Positions 44,856-54,925 are shown, numbered from the stretch's first letter. The stretch is 64,000 bases of DNA from Aquimarina algiphila (GCF_007489275.1 NZ_VLNR01000018.1:1-64000), one strand, 5' to 3'. Numbers and translations: made by a program. The notes: a model not told the origin generated them from the letters alone.

Positions 44856-45154
44856 AAATAGCACAGCGTATTAATAAAATTGCAATCATCATAGCTATTA
44901 CAAGCTTTATTTTAGGAACCATACTCTTATTATACTATAGTATCACTCAACATCGTGAAACCATAGAAATAGGCATGCTCTATGTTCAGATCACATTTGT
45001 CATAAACGCAATAGTACTCATCACACTTATTTTAAATGCTATAATCAACTACAAACGCTATAAAGAAAACCTAATAACAATATTATTAATCTCTTTAAAC
45101 ATTCCGATTGTATATGTATATATAATGATTGCAGAGGTTATCTATTTTGGCTAA
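44852..45154 (+). CDS. small three- to four-helix membrane protein, paralogue 1
   Basis: This is 100 residues, with its ATG overlapping the Coq4-like stop. The helices are near IIIAITSFILGTILLLYY, MLYVQITFVINAIVLITLILNAI and LLISLNIPIVYVYIMI. It is a clear paralogue of the next gene (shared INK-AI--I-SFLLGTILLL opening and NY--YKENL-TILL core). Unknown function; part of the regulator operon. Confidence 0.7.
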   Translation: MKIAQRINKIAIIIAITSFILGTILLLYYSITQHRETIEIGMLYVQITFVINAIVLITLILNAIINYKRYKENLITILLISLNIPIVYVYIMIAEVIYFG

Positions 45155-45206
45155 CAATCACATCAACATATTCAAAATTTATAAATCACATTTTAATATC
45201 AGTACT

Positions 45207-45524
45207 ATGAGAATTATACAACCTATTAATAAAAAAGCATTGGCAATAGCAACGATAAGTTTTCTTTTAGGGACTATCTTATTACTATTCTACCTGATTT
45301 CACAATCCAGCATAGTTGCAGACATAGGATTCTTCTATGTTATCATAGCAACCATCTTAAACAGCATCACTTTTATAGGGCTAATTACCAATGCTATGAT
45401 TAATTATCAATATTATAGAGAGAACCTGACCACAATCCTTTTAGTCATTCTCAATATCCCAGTCACGTTGGGATATATCACTATTGCTATCAATAATCCT
45501 TTACAAAACTTTTTTGCATCATGA
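45207..45524 (+). CDS. small membrane protein, paralogue 2
   Basis: The frame is open from 45129, but the ATG at 45207 aligns with the start of the preceding paralogue and is preferred; 105 residues. The helices and the NY-YREN loop match 44852-45154, so this is a tandem duplication. Its stop overlaps the next start (ATGA), which indicates translational coupling with the DUF1361 gene. Confidence 0.7.
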   Translation: MRIIQPINKKALAIATISFLLGTILLLFYLISQSSIVADIGFFYVIIATILNSITFIGLITNAMINYQYYRENLTTILLVILNIPVTLGYITIAINNPLQNFFAS

Positions 45525-46168
45525 ATACTATTTATAAAGAACTACCTTTTATTAAAGGTTTTATAACTGCAGTAACCTTCAGCTTTGTACTCTTACTTAC
45601 CAGAATTATAAAAACCGATTCTTCGTTCTATCTTTTCCTGGTTTGGAATCTCTTTTTGGCTTGTATCCCTTATGGTATCACAATCCTCATTAGTTTAGGC
45701 AAAACAAACCGTTTTGTGTTCTGGTTAGGTTTTATAATCTGGTTACTCTTTTTGCCTAATTCACCATATATACTTACCGATCTACAGCACATTAGATTAA
45801 GCACTTTGCAATCAGTATGGTTCGATGTTTTATTGATACTTTCTTTTGCCATTAACGGGTTAATTATTGGTTTCGCTTCATTATGGATGATGCAGACATT
45901 ACTTAGGGAAAAGTTTTCAAAAACAACTACCAATATTATTACCTATTTGATTTTACTGCTTTGCGGTTTCGGAATTTACCTGGGAAGAGTTTTAAGATGG
46001 AATAGCTGGGATGTATTACAGGATCCTACCGGAATTTTATCTGATGTTTTAAAACGAATTATATTCCCATCTCAACATATTAATACCTGGGCATTTACAA
46101 TTGGTTTTGGCGGTTTTTTAATCATCACATATCGATGTATACAATACTATCAAGAAAAAAATAATTAA
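45521..46168 (+). CDS. DUF1361 membrane protein
   Basis: This 215-residue protein has six or seven membrane helices. The DUF1361 hallmarks are LVWNLFLACIPYGI, WLLFLPNSPYILTDLQHI and GIYLGRVLRWNSWDVL. The role is unknown. DUF1361 genes are often found next to creD in this phylum, and here creD follows after 26 nt. Confidence 0.8.
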   Translation: MNTIYKELPFIKGFITAVTFSFVLLLTRIIKTDSSFYLFLVWNLFLACIPYGITILISLGKTNRFVFWLGFIIWLLFLPNSPYILTDLQHIRLSTLQSVWFDVLLILSFAINGLIIGFASLWMMQTLLREKFSKTTTNIITYLILLLCGFGIYLGRVLRWNSWDVLQDPTGILSDVLKRIIFPSQHINTWAFTIGFGGFLIITYRCIQYYQEKNN

Positions 46169-46194
46169 AAACAAACACTATAAATTTTATACTT

Positions 46195-47550
46195 ATGGAA
46201 AATCAAAAACAAAAAAAGTCTTTTGGGCAATGGCTCAAAACTTCAATAACGGTTAGAATGTTAATGGTTGGAATACTAATACTAGTATTATTAATTCCAC
46301 TATCCTACATCAAAAACTTAATTCAGGAACGAGCCTATAGACAAGAAGAAGTGGTTAGAGAAATTAATCAAAAATGGGGAAATGAGGTGTTATTATATGG
46401 CCCGGTACTTAAAGTACCATATCAAATACACACCCTTAAAAAAACCTGGGATGATAAAACTAAATCGTATTCAGAAGAAGATATCATCACTATACAGCAT
46501 GCATTTTTTTTCCCAAACACATTAAATATAGAAAGTAATATAGAGTCGGAAACTCTTGGAAGAAGCATTTATGAATCTGTTGTATATACTGCTGATATGA
46601 AAATAAAAGGCTCTTTTACCACTCCTAATTTTGAAACACAAGATATTGCTGAATCTGATATCCTCTGGAATAAAACTACAGTGATTATTAACTCTACAAA
46701 TCTAAAAGGAATTAAAAGTAACCTGGAATTAAAACTAGGAGTTGAAAGCTATCCTTTAAGATCCAGATATACCCAAAATTCATACACCAATACTTTAGAA
46801 ACTAAATTCTTAAAAGAAAATTCATTACCAAAAGAAAATGCAATTGACTTTAGTCTCGATCTAATCATTAATGGTAGTGAACAATTACGATTTATTCCTG
46901 TTGGTAGAGAAACTAATGTTTCTATGACTTCAAATTGGGCTTCTCCAAGTTTTAACGGTAACTATTTGCCAAATCCAAAAACCAAAGAAATTTCACAGAG
47001 CGGGTTTAATGCAAATTGGAAAGTACTACAAATTAATCGGGAGTTTGAACAAGAGTTTTTTGGAGAATTACCACAGATTAATTCATCTGCTTTTGGAGTA
47101 AAATTACTTATCCCTGTCGATGAATATCAAAAAAGTGAGCGCGCTACCAAATATGGATACCTGGTTATTGCACTAACCTTTTTAGTATTTTTTCTAATTC
47201 AGACGATAAGTAAAATCCATATACATCCTTTTCAATACCTTATGATTGGATTAGCGTTATCTATGTTCTACACGCTATTAATTTCGATTTCAGAACATTC
47301 GAGTTTTCTACAAGCATATGCGATAGGAGGCGTTTCTGTAATCCTCCTTATTTCTATGTATTCTAAGGCAATACTCAAAAGTTTTAAGTTTATGGGATTC
47401 ATAGCCGCTTCATTAATCGCATTGTATACTTTCATATTTGTTATCATACAATTAGAAAACTATGCTCTACTTGTAGGAAGTATTGGGTTATTCCTGATTT
47501 TGGGGACAATAATGATGGTATCTCGAAAAATCGATTGGGGTAATGATTAG
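46195..47550 (+). CDS. creD: cell envelope integrity protein CreD
   Basis: This is 451 residues long. An N-terminal membrane anchor (MLMVGILILVLLIPLSYI) and the start of the periplasmic domain (IQERAYRQEEVVREINQKWG) are characteristic of CreD. The domain ends near residue 320 at LLIPVDEYQKSERATKYG, and four to five C-terminal helices follow. In enterobacteria CreD belongs to the CreBC response and affects envelope integrity; here it is controlled within a winged-helix regulator operon. Confidence 0.85.
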   Translation: MENQKQKKSFGQWLKTSITVRMLMVGILILVLLIPLSYIKNLIQERAYRQEEVVREINQKWGNEVLLYGPVLKVPYQIHTLKKTWDDKTKSYSEEDIITIQHAFFFPNTLNIESNIESETLGRSIYESVVYTADMKIKGSFTTPNFETQDIAESDILWNKTTVIINSTNLKGIKSNLELKLGVESYPLRSRYTQNSYTNTLETKFLKENSLPKENAIDFSLDLIINGSEQLRFIPVGRETNVSMTSNWASPSFNGNYLPNPKTKEISQSGFNANWKVLQINREFEQEFFGELPQINSSAFGVKLLIPVDEYQKSERATKYGYLVIALTFLVFFLIQTISKIHIHPFQYLMIGLALSMFYTLLISISEHSSFLQAYAIGGVSVILLISMYSKAILKSFKFMGFIAASLIALYTFIFVIIQLENYALLVGSIGLFLILGTIMMVSRKIDWGND

Positions 47551-47586
47551 TAATTAAAATATGAATACCCGATTTTAGTTAGTTGT

Positions 47587-47625
47587 AAAAAGTCGTACTT
47601 CAAATTTTTGAGGTGCGGCTTTTTT
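47587..47625 (+). terminator. terminator of the creD operon
   Basis: Arms AAAAAGTCGTAC (47587-47598) and GTGCGGCTTTTT (47613-47624) pair with G-U allowance, then T's. Confidence 0.7.
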
Positions 47626-47736
47626 ATCTACTTTTAGCTCTTGTAAAAGAATCGTTCCAAAAACAATCAGTATCCAATTTATGAATGAACTTAGTTTTAG
47701 AACGCATTTGACTTTTTAAACACAAATTCAAAACAG

Positions 47737-48234
47737 ATGAGAAAAAGCATTTATATTCTAAGTTTCGCATGTACTGCACTAAGTATATTTTCGTGCAAAA
47801 CAGATACTGAAAATAATCAAAATCTTGTTAAAGAAATCCCTTTTACTAAAGAAGGAGAACTTTCTTTATTTGACCTCAAAGATTCTATCCCAAGCCCTAT
47901 TGTAAAATTAGACATCGAATTTGCAGAAAATGAATACCAAATTCAAACGGGGTTGATGTATCGTAAATCTATGGAAGACAAACAAGGAATGCTATTTATA
48001 TTTCCTGAAGAAGCTCCAAGATCTTTCTATATGAAAAACACTAAATTTTCGTTGGATATTATTTTTATCGATAGCAACAACAAAGTAGTGAGTATTCAAA
48101 AAAATGCACAACCATTGAATGAATCTTCATTACCTTCTGAAGGTCCTGCACAATACGTACTTGAAGTAAATGCAAAACTAACCGATACCTGGAATCTTAA
48201 AAAAGGAGACTCTATTTCTTTTCAAAAATTCTAA
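47737..48234 (+). CDS. DUF192 lipoprotein
   Basis: This 165-residue protein has a lipoprotein signal ending in SIFSCKTD. The DUF192 core is visible: LDIEFAENEYQIQTGLMYR, DKQGMLFIFPEE, RSFYMKNTKFSLDIIFI and AQYVLEVNA. These small beta-rich domains are common periplasmic or outer-membrane proteins of unknown role. The next gene starts 24 nt downstream, so co-transcription is possible. Confidence 0.85.
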   Translation: MRKSIYILSFACTALSIFSCKTDTENNQNLVKEIPFTKEGELSLFDLKDSIPSPIVKLDIEFAENEYQIQTGLMYRKSMEDKQGMLFIFPEEAPRSFYMKNTKFSLDIIFIDSNNKVVSIQKNAQPLNESSLPSEGPAQYVLEVNAKLTDTWNLKKGDSISFQKF

Positions 48235-48258
48235 AAACATAATCTTTTTTATTATCCT

Positions 48259-49881
48259 ATGTTTAAAATAGCTCTCAAAATAATCATTATTCTATGTATT
48301 GTTATGCACACTCGTGCTCAAGAAAAAAAGACAAATACAGAAACCTTAATTAGAGAAAATATTGAGAGGCTTACAAAGAATCAAAGCTACTATTATGATA
48401 AAGGAGAATATGAACGATTTAAGCTATATACAGATTCAATTTTACATATTGCAAAGAAAAACAATTTACAAGAAATTGAAATCGATGCTATTACAAGGTT
48501 AGGAATTTACCATAAAAAGAAAGCTGAATATGACAAGGCATTACTATACTACTTAGAATCCCTAAAACTAGTTAATTTAATACCAGAAAGCTACAAAAGA
48601 CGCACTGTTATTTTGATTAATTTAGGTAATACCTATAACGAAATAGGAAACCGCGAAAAGGCAAAAAAAGCATTTAAAGAAGCTCTTGACTATGTCAATA
48701 ATCATGGAGGCCCTAGTATATATAGAATGGCAATTTATGTAGGTCTGGGAGAGTTATCTGCAGCAAACAACAACTATAAAAAGTCATTAGAATATTTTGA
48801 AAAATCCAAAAAAATTGGAGAAGAACTTAAACGTAATGATATCATCATTTCTGCTCTTAATAGCATAGCAGATAATTATTACCAACTAAAAGAATATGAA
48901 CTATCACTAAAAAATAGTCAAGACGCACTAGCGCTTAATGACAACAATATATCCAAGGAACTTATAGCATCAACTCACTATAATATAGGTAGTGCCCTAA
49001 TAAAACTTAATCGTTTAGAGGACGCAGAACAACCTCTCCAAATCGCCTTAGGGTTAGCTTTTACTTATGAATACAGAAAAACCGAAATGTATGTTCATCA
49101 AAAATTAGCATACATTTATACTAAGTTAGGAAAACTTGAAAAGGCAATTAATCATCAAAAAGGTTATGATCATAAAAAAGGATTATATCTATCATCATTA
49201 TCTGAAGCAAAACAGTTAGAATTAGAAATAGAACTTAAGAAGTTAGAAGAAGATTTAGCTGGTCTATCAGAAGAAAAGAATTTCTTCATCATATCAGGTA
49301 TTATTGTCTTTCTGCTATTATCCGGAGTCTTGTTTTACTATTTAAAAAAGAGTAGAAAATTTAAACAAGAAACACGAGAATTAAAGGAAGACAGAATGCT
49401 TTTGAAAAATGAAAACGAAACTCTTAAGATCAAAATCTATAAACTGGCACAACAAAACATTTCTTCTTTAGTCCAAAAAAACACTAACACACACGCATAT
49501 CAAAACTCTTCTTTAACTCAAGAAGATCGAGAGAAATATCTACAGAAAATTCTGGATTATATGGAAAAAGAAAAACCATATCTTAATTTTGAGATTAAGC
49601 AATCCGATTTAGCAAAAGAGCTTTCAATGAGTGTTCATCAATTTTCTGAGGTATTGAACGTTTGTCTAAAAAAGAACTTTAATAACTTTATTAATCTATA
49701 TCGAATTAATGAAGCAAAAAGCTTAATGAAGAAAAATAAATATGAAAACTATAAAATCCTTGCAATCGCATACGATGCAGGCTTTAATAGTAAGACATCA
49801 TTTAACAGAGCTTTTAAACAATTAGTTGGCAAAACTCCATCAGAATATCGCGAGAAATCCTTAAAAGATCTTACATTATAA
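48259..49881 (+). CDS. membrane-bound TPR regulator with AraC-type DNA-binding domain
   Basis: This 540-residue protein has a signal or anchor sequence (FKIALKIIIILCIVMHTRAQ), about 300 residues of TPR repeats that would lie in the periplasm, a membrane helix near residue 350 (NFFIISGIIVFLLLSGVLFYYL), a coiled coil, and a C-terminal AraC-type helix-turn-helix region (DLAKELSMSVHQFSEVLN, then ILAIAYDAGFNSKTSFNRAFKQLVGKTPSEYRE). It would link an envelope signal directly to transcription without a phosphorelay. No target site identified. Confidence 0.85.
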   Translation: MFKIALKIIIILCIVMHTRAQEKKTNTETLIRENIERLTKNQSYYYDKGEYERFKLYTDSILHIAKKNNLQEIEIDAITRLGIYHKKKAEYDKALLYYLESLKLVNLIPESYKRRTVILINLGNTYNEIGNREKAKKAFKEALDYVNNHGGPSIYRMAIYVGLGELSAANNNYKKSLEYFEKSKKIGEELKRNDIIISALNSIADNYYQLKEYELSLKNSQDALALNDNNISKELIASTHYNIGSALIKLNRLEDAEQPLQIALGLAFTYEYRKTEMYVHQKLAYIYTKLGKLEKAINHQKGYDHKKGLYLSSLSEAKQLELEIELKKLEEDLAGLSEEKNFFIISGIIVFLLLSGVLFYYLKKSRKFKQETRELKEDRMLLKNENETLKIKIYKLAQQNISSLVQKNTNTHAYQNSSLTQEDREKYLQKILDYMEKEKPYLNFEIKQSDLAKELSMSVHQFSEVLNVCLKKNFNNFINLYRINEAKSLMKKNKYENYKILAIAYDAGFNSKTSFNRAFKQLVGKTPSEYREKSLKDLTL

Positions 49882-49904
49882 AGAATTCCCCTTCTTTTAA
49901 AAAT

Positions 49905-49940
49905 AAAAAATCCGTTCTGATTACTCAAAACGGATTTTTT
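49905..49940. terminator. bidirectional terminator
   Basis: Arms AAAAAATCCGTT (49905-49916) and AACGGATTTTTT (49929-49940), 12-nt loop, between the convergent AraC-type gene and secDF. Confidence 0.85.
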
Positions 49941-49959
49941 AAATTATAATAACAAAAGA

Positions 49960-52900
49960 TTACTTTTTCTTTTCTTCTTCTTTTGGTTCTTTTGTTTTTA
50001 AACCAACTTTACTTACCGTATCAAACATTATTGGTGTTGCTATAAATAAAGAGGAATACGTACCAACTAGTACCCCAATAATAAGAGAGAACATAAACCC
50101 TCTTAATGGTACTGCAAATATAAAGATTGCCACAAGTACTAATAAAGTCGTTAACGATGTATTAAGCGTACGACTCAATGTACTATTCAAAGCTCCGTTT
50201 ACATTTTTATTTAATGGCCAGGTAGTATGTTCATTGAAGAATTCTCTAATTCTATCAAACACAACCACCGTATCATTTAATGAATACCCAATTACTGTTA
50301 GTATAGCTGCAATAAATGCTTGGTCAATTTCCATATTAAACGGCATAAACTTATACGTAAGCGAGAAGATACCAAGTACGATTAATACATCATGGAATAC
50401 TGCTGCTACGGCACCTAAACTAAACTGCCATCTTCTAAATCTTAATAAGATATATAAGAATACTACGATCAATGATCCTAAAACAGACCAAAAAGCAGCT
50501 TGCTTAATATCATCAGCAATAGTAGGTCCAACTTTCATAGAAGACATTATACCTACTTGTTTATCCTTATCTCCATTAGCAAATTGATCATACGTCAAAC
50601 CATCTGTTAAATATGGCTTTAAAGATTCGTAAAGCTTATTTGCAATTTCGGCGTCTATTTCTTCACCGGTTTCATCTACTTTATATTTTGTTGTGATTTT
50701 CAATTGGTTGTTTGATCCGTATGTTTTTGCTTGTGCACTTTCGAATGTTGCTACAAGATCTTTCTCTACATCTGTAGGAACTACATCATTAGCAAAACGA
50801 ACTGTATACGTTCTTCCTCCTACAAAATCAACTCCGTAATCCAAACTTTGAGTCACTAAAGACCCAATACCTACTAAAATCATAATTCCTGATATTACAT
50901 AAGCAATCTTACGTTTCTTCAAGAAATCGATATTAATATTTTTAAATAGGTTCTTTGTAGCCCCTGTAGAGAACGCTAATTCTTTACCATTTTTACCGTA
51001 TCCATTAATAAATAATCGAGTTACAAAAATTGCAGTAAACAAAGAGGTTAAAATACCTATTAGTAAGGTGGTAGCAAATCCTTTTATTGGCCCTGTACCT
51101 ATTACTAATAAAATCAAACCTGTAAGACCAGTAGTAATATTAGCATCTAGTATTGATGATAATGCATTACTAAAACCATCTTTTATGGCATCTGCCTGAG
51201 ATTTTCCTTTAGCTAATTCTTCCCTGATTCTTTCGAATATAAGTACGTTTGCATCAACCGACATACCAATAGTTAATACAATACCAGCGATACCAGGAAG
51301 TGTTAACACTGCTTTTAATCCTGCAAGAACTCCGAAGATAAATAAGATATTTACGACTAACGCCACATCTGCAAAAGCACCTGCTTTACCATAATAGAAT
51401 ATCATCCAGATCAGAATAAGCACTAATGCAATTGCAAAAGACATGATCCCACTATCAATAGCTTCCTGTCCAAGAGAAGGTCCAACTATTTCTGACTGAA
51501 TAATATCTGCAGAAGCTGGTAATTTACCAGCTCTTAGCACATTGGCTAAATCCTGACCTTCTTCGATAGAGAAATCACCTGTAATCTCACTTCTACCTCC
51601 GCTAATTGCTCCAGAAGTTACTCCCGGCGCAGAATATACAACATCATCAAGTACAACGGCAATCTGACTTTGTTGACTAAATGCCCGACCAGTCATTTCT
51701 TCCCACTTCTTAGCACCTTTACCATCCATCTGCATAGTTACCGTTACTGCTCCAAGTTGGTTATATTCTTGTCTTGCATCTGTAATAACACCACCGCTTA
51801 ACTCAGGATCATTATCACGATTTCCTTTAATTACATATAAATCTAAAAGTTCTGAATCTTTAGAAGGCTTTCCCCATGCAAATTTTGCATAACGTTGTTC
51901 TACAGGCAATAACGCTCTAACTTTTGAATCGTTAAGATAGGCCATAAATTGATCAGCATTCTTTTGCTCTACTGATACGATAACCGGACCACCTTGTCTT
52001 CCTTGTACCGCAATTAAATCAAATAATGGGTTAACCTGTGCTGCAATGTCAGTCGAATCCTCTGCATCCTCTAATAATTCATCAATAGCTGCATCTGCAT
52101 CTGTTTTTGTAGAATCTACCTGAGTAGTATCTACTTCTGTAGTATCAGCAACTACTTCGTTTGTTTCTTCAACTCCAGCTTTTGCTTTTTCTACTTTATC
52201 TGCTTCTTCCTTTAAAAGGTTATTGGCAGAAAATAAGAAAGGAAATATTTCTTCTGACTTATATACATCCCAAAACTCAAGTTGAGCAGTACTTGTCACT
52301 AAACTTCTAACTCTATCAATATCTCTGGCACCGGGAAGCTCAACTAAGATACGACCAGACTCTCCTAAACGTTGAATATTAGGTTGTGTTACCCCAAATT
52401 TATCAATACGTTTACGTAATACTTCGAAAGCAGATGCTACAGATTCATCTATTTTTTTTCTTAAAACCGGCTTAACCTGATCATTGGTCATGTCATAAGT
52501 GATATCATCACTTAGGTTTTTATTCGCAAAAATATCAGGAGATGCTAATTTAGCATCTGGGATTTTTTCAAACTCTGAAAAGAAATCCTCTATGTATGTA
52601 TTCTGACTATTTTTTTGCAATTCATCTGTAGCCAGTAATGCCTGATTAAATGATGGATCTTTAGTTTTATTAGCAAGTCCACTTAAAATATCTTTTACAG
52701 AAATTTGAAGGATAACATTTATACCTCCCTCAAGGTCAAGCCCTTTATTAAGTTCTTTATCCTTTGCATCATTATACGTAATACCAGCAAAAATTTCTTC
52801 TTTACCAATAGAATCTAAATAATTACGTTCTGCAGCTTCTCTTAACTCAGAATAGCCTTCTCCATCATCGGGATACTTTTGCTGTGCATAAACCTCAGCT

Positions 52901-53001
52901 TCTTTTTCTTTTGTGTAGCTCAAATACGTATACGATAATTGGTATACACATACCAATCCGAATAAAATTGCAAATGCTCTAACAAGTCCTTTATTTTGCA
53001 T
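49960..53001 (-). CDS. secDF: fused protein translocase subunit SecDF
   Basis: This 1,013-residue natural fusion of SecD and SecF is usual in this phylum. The first helix (about 8-26) is followed by the SecD opening GLDLEGGIN, the large periplasmic P1 head (AVVLDDVVYSAPGV, ISGGRSEITGDFS) and six helices with LTIGMSVDANVLIFERIREE. SecF begins near 690 (INIDFLKKRK), has its own P4 domain and ends with YSLNDTVVVFDRIREFF. It uses the proton gradient to help preproteins through SecYEG. An acidic Asp/Thr/Glu-rich insertion (about 270-320) is present in P1. Confidence 0.95.
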   Translation of the reverse strand: MQNKGLVRAFAILFGLVCVYQLSYTYLSYTKEKEAEVYAQQKYPDDGEGYSELREAAERNYLDSIGKEEIFAGITYNDAKDKELNKGLDLEGGINVILQISVKDILSGLANKTKDPSFNQALLATDELQKNSQNTYIEDFFSEFEKIPDAKLASPDIFANKNLSDDITYDMTNDQVKPVLRKKIDESVASAFEVLRKRIDKFGVTQPNIQRLGESGRILVELPGARDIDRVRSLVTSTAQLEFWDVYKSEEIFPFLFSANNLLKEEADKVEKAKAGVEETNEVVADTTEVDTTQVDSTKTDADAAIDELLEDAEDSTDIAAQVNPLFDLIAVQGRQGGPVIVSVEQKNADQFMAYLNDSKVRALLPVEQRYAKFAWGKPSKDSELLDLYVIKGNRDNDPELSGGVITDARQEYNQLGAVTVTMQMDGKGAKKWEEMTGRAFSQQSQIAVVLDDVVYSAPGVTSGAISGGRSEITGDFSIEEGQDLANVLRAGKLPASADIIQSEIVGPSLGQEAIDSGIMSFAIALVLILIWMIFYYGKAGAFADVALVVNILFIFGVLAGLKAVLTLPGIAGIVLTIGMSVDANVLIFERIREELAKGKSQADAIKDGFSNALSSILDANITTGLTGLILLVIGTGPIKGFATTLLIGILTSLFTAIFVTRLFINGYGKNGKELAFSTGATKNLFKNINIDFLKKRKIAYVISGIMILVGIGSLVTQSLDYGVDFVGGRTYTVRFANDVVPTDVEKDLVATFESAQAKTYGSNNQLKITTKYKVDETGEEIDAEIANKLYESLKPYLTDGLTYDQFANGDKDKQVGIMSSMKVGPTIADDIKQAAFWSVLGSLIVVFLYILLRFRRWQFSLGAVAAVFHDVLIVLGIFSLTYKFMPFNMEIDQAFIAAILTVIGYSLNDTVVVFDRIREFFNEHTTWPLNKNVNGALNSTLSRTLNTSLTTLLVLVAIFIFAVPLRGFMFSLIIGVLVGTYSSLFIATPIMFDTVSKVGLKTKEPKEEEKKK

Positions 53002-53233
53002 TATTTATTTATTTAGGTCAAACCTTTTAAAATTAGGTAATTATAAAATTCACCTTCTGCGATCTGACAATTGTTTTTAATGATTTAAAATATGATGTGA
53101 TTAAGCTTTATCACAATAGTGATAAGCTATACTTAAAAATTAAAATAACTTCTAAGAGCTATGAATTACTCTTCGTTTTTAACTTTTAAAAATACGGGTA
53201 GTCTTCAGGAGTTTTTAAAATGCTAAACTCCAA

Positions 53234-53860
53234 TTAAGAAATTGGTCCAGCTCTTACTTCAGGAGTATTACGAGAAGTATTATCTATTGCTATTGCAATA
53301 TTTGTATTGACCTTTTGGGCTACTTTTACAAGCCTATTGATATGATCAATATCAATTATTGCAATAAAACTATATGTATTATCGCCAGAATATCCATCAC
53401 GTTCATGTTTTATTTCTAAAACATATTTACCATTAAAGTCAGCATTAGAATCTGTACTTTTTTGGATTTCATAAACATCGAGGTTATAGTCTTTTGAATT
53501 TTGATCTAAAGGAAATTGCTTATCATTTTTATTTTCATTTTGACCATAAAAAACATGATCCAACGCTACATTTTGTTCTTCTGAAAGTATTCTCTTTATA
53601 TACTCTACATCTGCATCGCTATAATATGCGATTTTGAGCTTACCATCTTTTAGTCCCTTAGAAATTCTGGTATTTTTCACTCCAATGGATTGCAATTGTT
53701 TCTTTACAATTGTTATCGCATTTTGAGCTTCTTTAGAAGTAACCTCAATATCAACAAATTCTAATACAATTTCCTGATTAGGTACTACGGTTTGCTGCTG
53801 AATAACAACAAGTGTTGCCAATGCAGTGATTAAAATCGCGAAGTACCATTTTTTCTTCAT
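53234..53860 (-). CDS. small anchored protein related to the SecD periplasmic base
   Basis: This 208-residue protein has one N-terminal helix (WYFAILITALATLVVI) and a periplasmic part opening with EIVLEFVDIEVTSKEAQNAI and ISKGLKDGKLKIAYYSD. The strand-helix-strand order recalls the ferredoxin-like base of SecD/SecF periplasmic domains, but similarity is weak. Position between secDF and a clear SecD-like gene, on the same strand, supports the link. I give the relation as inference. Confidence 0.5.
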   Translation of the reverse strand: MKKKWYFAILITALATLVVIQQQTVVPNQEIVLEFVDIEVTSKEAQNAITIVKKQLQSIGVKNTRISKGLKDGKLKIAYYSDADVEYIKRILSEEQNVALDHVFYGQNENKNDKQFPLDQNSKDYNLDVYEIQKSTDSNADFNGKYVLEIKHERDGYSGDNTYSFIAIIDIDHINRLVKVAQKVNTNIAIAIDNTSRNTPEVRAGPIS

Positions 53861-53913
53861 TCGGCAAATATAAAAAAATTAAAACTTCATTTCTTAAGTC
53901 TTTAAATAAATAT

Positions 53914-54849
53914 CTATTTTAATTTTTCTACATCCATATTAACTACTGTCATCATAGGAATGGATCCTGACTCTAAAACAGCAGCAAAATCCTGTGCTTC
54001 TTCAACCGTAAAGTTTCCTGTAATTTGCGACATACCCCCTATTATTGGTCCTGACATAACCCCTGGAGCACTATATACCAAATCATTAATAACTATGGCT
54101 ATCTGAAACCTTTCCTGAAAGGCTCTACCGGTTAGATCTTCCCATACTCTAGCCCCTTCTTCGTTCATTACTATAGTAACCGTTGGTCTTGCTAATTGAT
54201 CAAATTCCTGACGTGCCTGATTAATAACCTTTCCGGTTAAAGCAGGTTTAACTTGCTTATTTAACTTCAGGGCATAAAGAGGCAATTCTTCTATACCTTT
54301 TTCTTTTCTTCCCCATAAAAATTTAACAAATCGTCTTTGCGCGGGAAGAGAAGATTCTGCTCCTTTTACAGATAAATAGGTTCGTACTAAAGCCGTATCT
54401 TTTTCTGACACATTAAAGAGTACTGAACCTCCTTCATAGCCTTGACTTTTAACTAGATCAAACAATGGGTTTTCATCTTCTTTATCTTTTTTCAATATAT
54501 CATTTACATTCATCATAAAACTCATCATTTCTTCCATCTGATACGTTTCATAAAAATCCAGCCTACCCTGGTTGGTTACTAAATTCTTAATTCGTTCTGA
54601 ATCATGATGAGTTTTCAAATTAATAGCAATCTGATGGCCATTAGTCACTTTCTCTACATTAAAATCTCTAGAAACCTTACTAATTCTTTTCTTTAGCACT
54701 TCGACAATAGCATTAGTTTCTATATCAGATTGCTGATTACTATCAAATTCTAAGGTTATCTTAATCACTTTATCTGGTTGTGGTCCAAAATTACAAGAGC
54801 TCACACTTATAGATAAAAGACTCACAAGTATTCCTTTTAAAAATGTCAT
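53914..54849 (-). CDS. SecD P1-domain lipoprotein paralogue
   Basis: The frame is open from 54888, but a terminator of mdh (54875-54902) lies across that start; the ATG at 54849 (or 54855) starts a lipoprotein signal ending in SISVSSCNFGP and is preferred. The mature region tracks the P1 head of SecDF next door: NPLFDLVKSQGYEGGSVLF, RRFVKFLWGRKEKG, EEGARVWEDLTGRAF, IAIVINDLVYSAPGVMSG, GGMSQITGNFTVEEAQDFA. All transmembrane parts are missing. It may act as a stand-alone periplasmic chaperone-like or decoy domain. Confidence 0.75.
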   Translation of the reverse strand: MTFLKGILVSLLSISVSSCNFGPQPDKVIKITLEFDSNQQSDIETNAIVEVLKKRISKVSRDFNVEKVTNGHQIAINLKTHHDSERIKNLVTNQGRLDFYETYQMEEMMSFMMNVNDILKKDKEDENPLFDLVKSQGYEGGSVLFNVSEKDTALVRTYLSVKGAESSLPAQRRFVKFLWGRKEKGIEELPLYALKLNKQVKPALTGKVINQARQEFDQLARPTVTIVMNEEGARVWEDLTGRAFQERFQIAIVINDLVYSAPGVMSGPIIGGMSQITGNFTVEEAQDFAAVLESGSIPMMTVVNMDVEKLK

Positions 54850-54874
54850 ATACATAAGTACTATTATATTAAAC

Positions 54875-54902
54875 AATAAGAGCTGCATAAAGCAGCTCTT
54901 AT
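54875..54902 (-). terminator. terminator of mdh
   Basis: Arms AATAAGAGCTGC (54875-54886) and GCAGCTCTTAT (54892-54902), 5-nt loop. It separates mdh from the SecD-like gene and shows that the longer start of the latter (54888) is unlikely. Confidence 0.75.
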
Positions 54903-54925
54903 CAAATTTTATATTACATGGGTTA

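Noticed and set aside
53914-54888. Longer start (54888) for the SecD-like gene
   Set aside because: It would begin inside the mdh terminator hairpin; the ATG at 54849 gives a proper lipoprotein signal.
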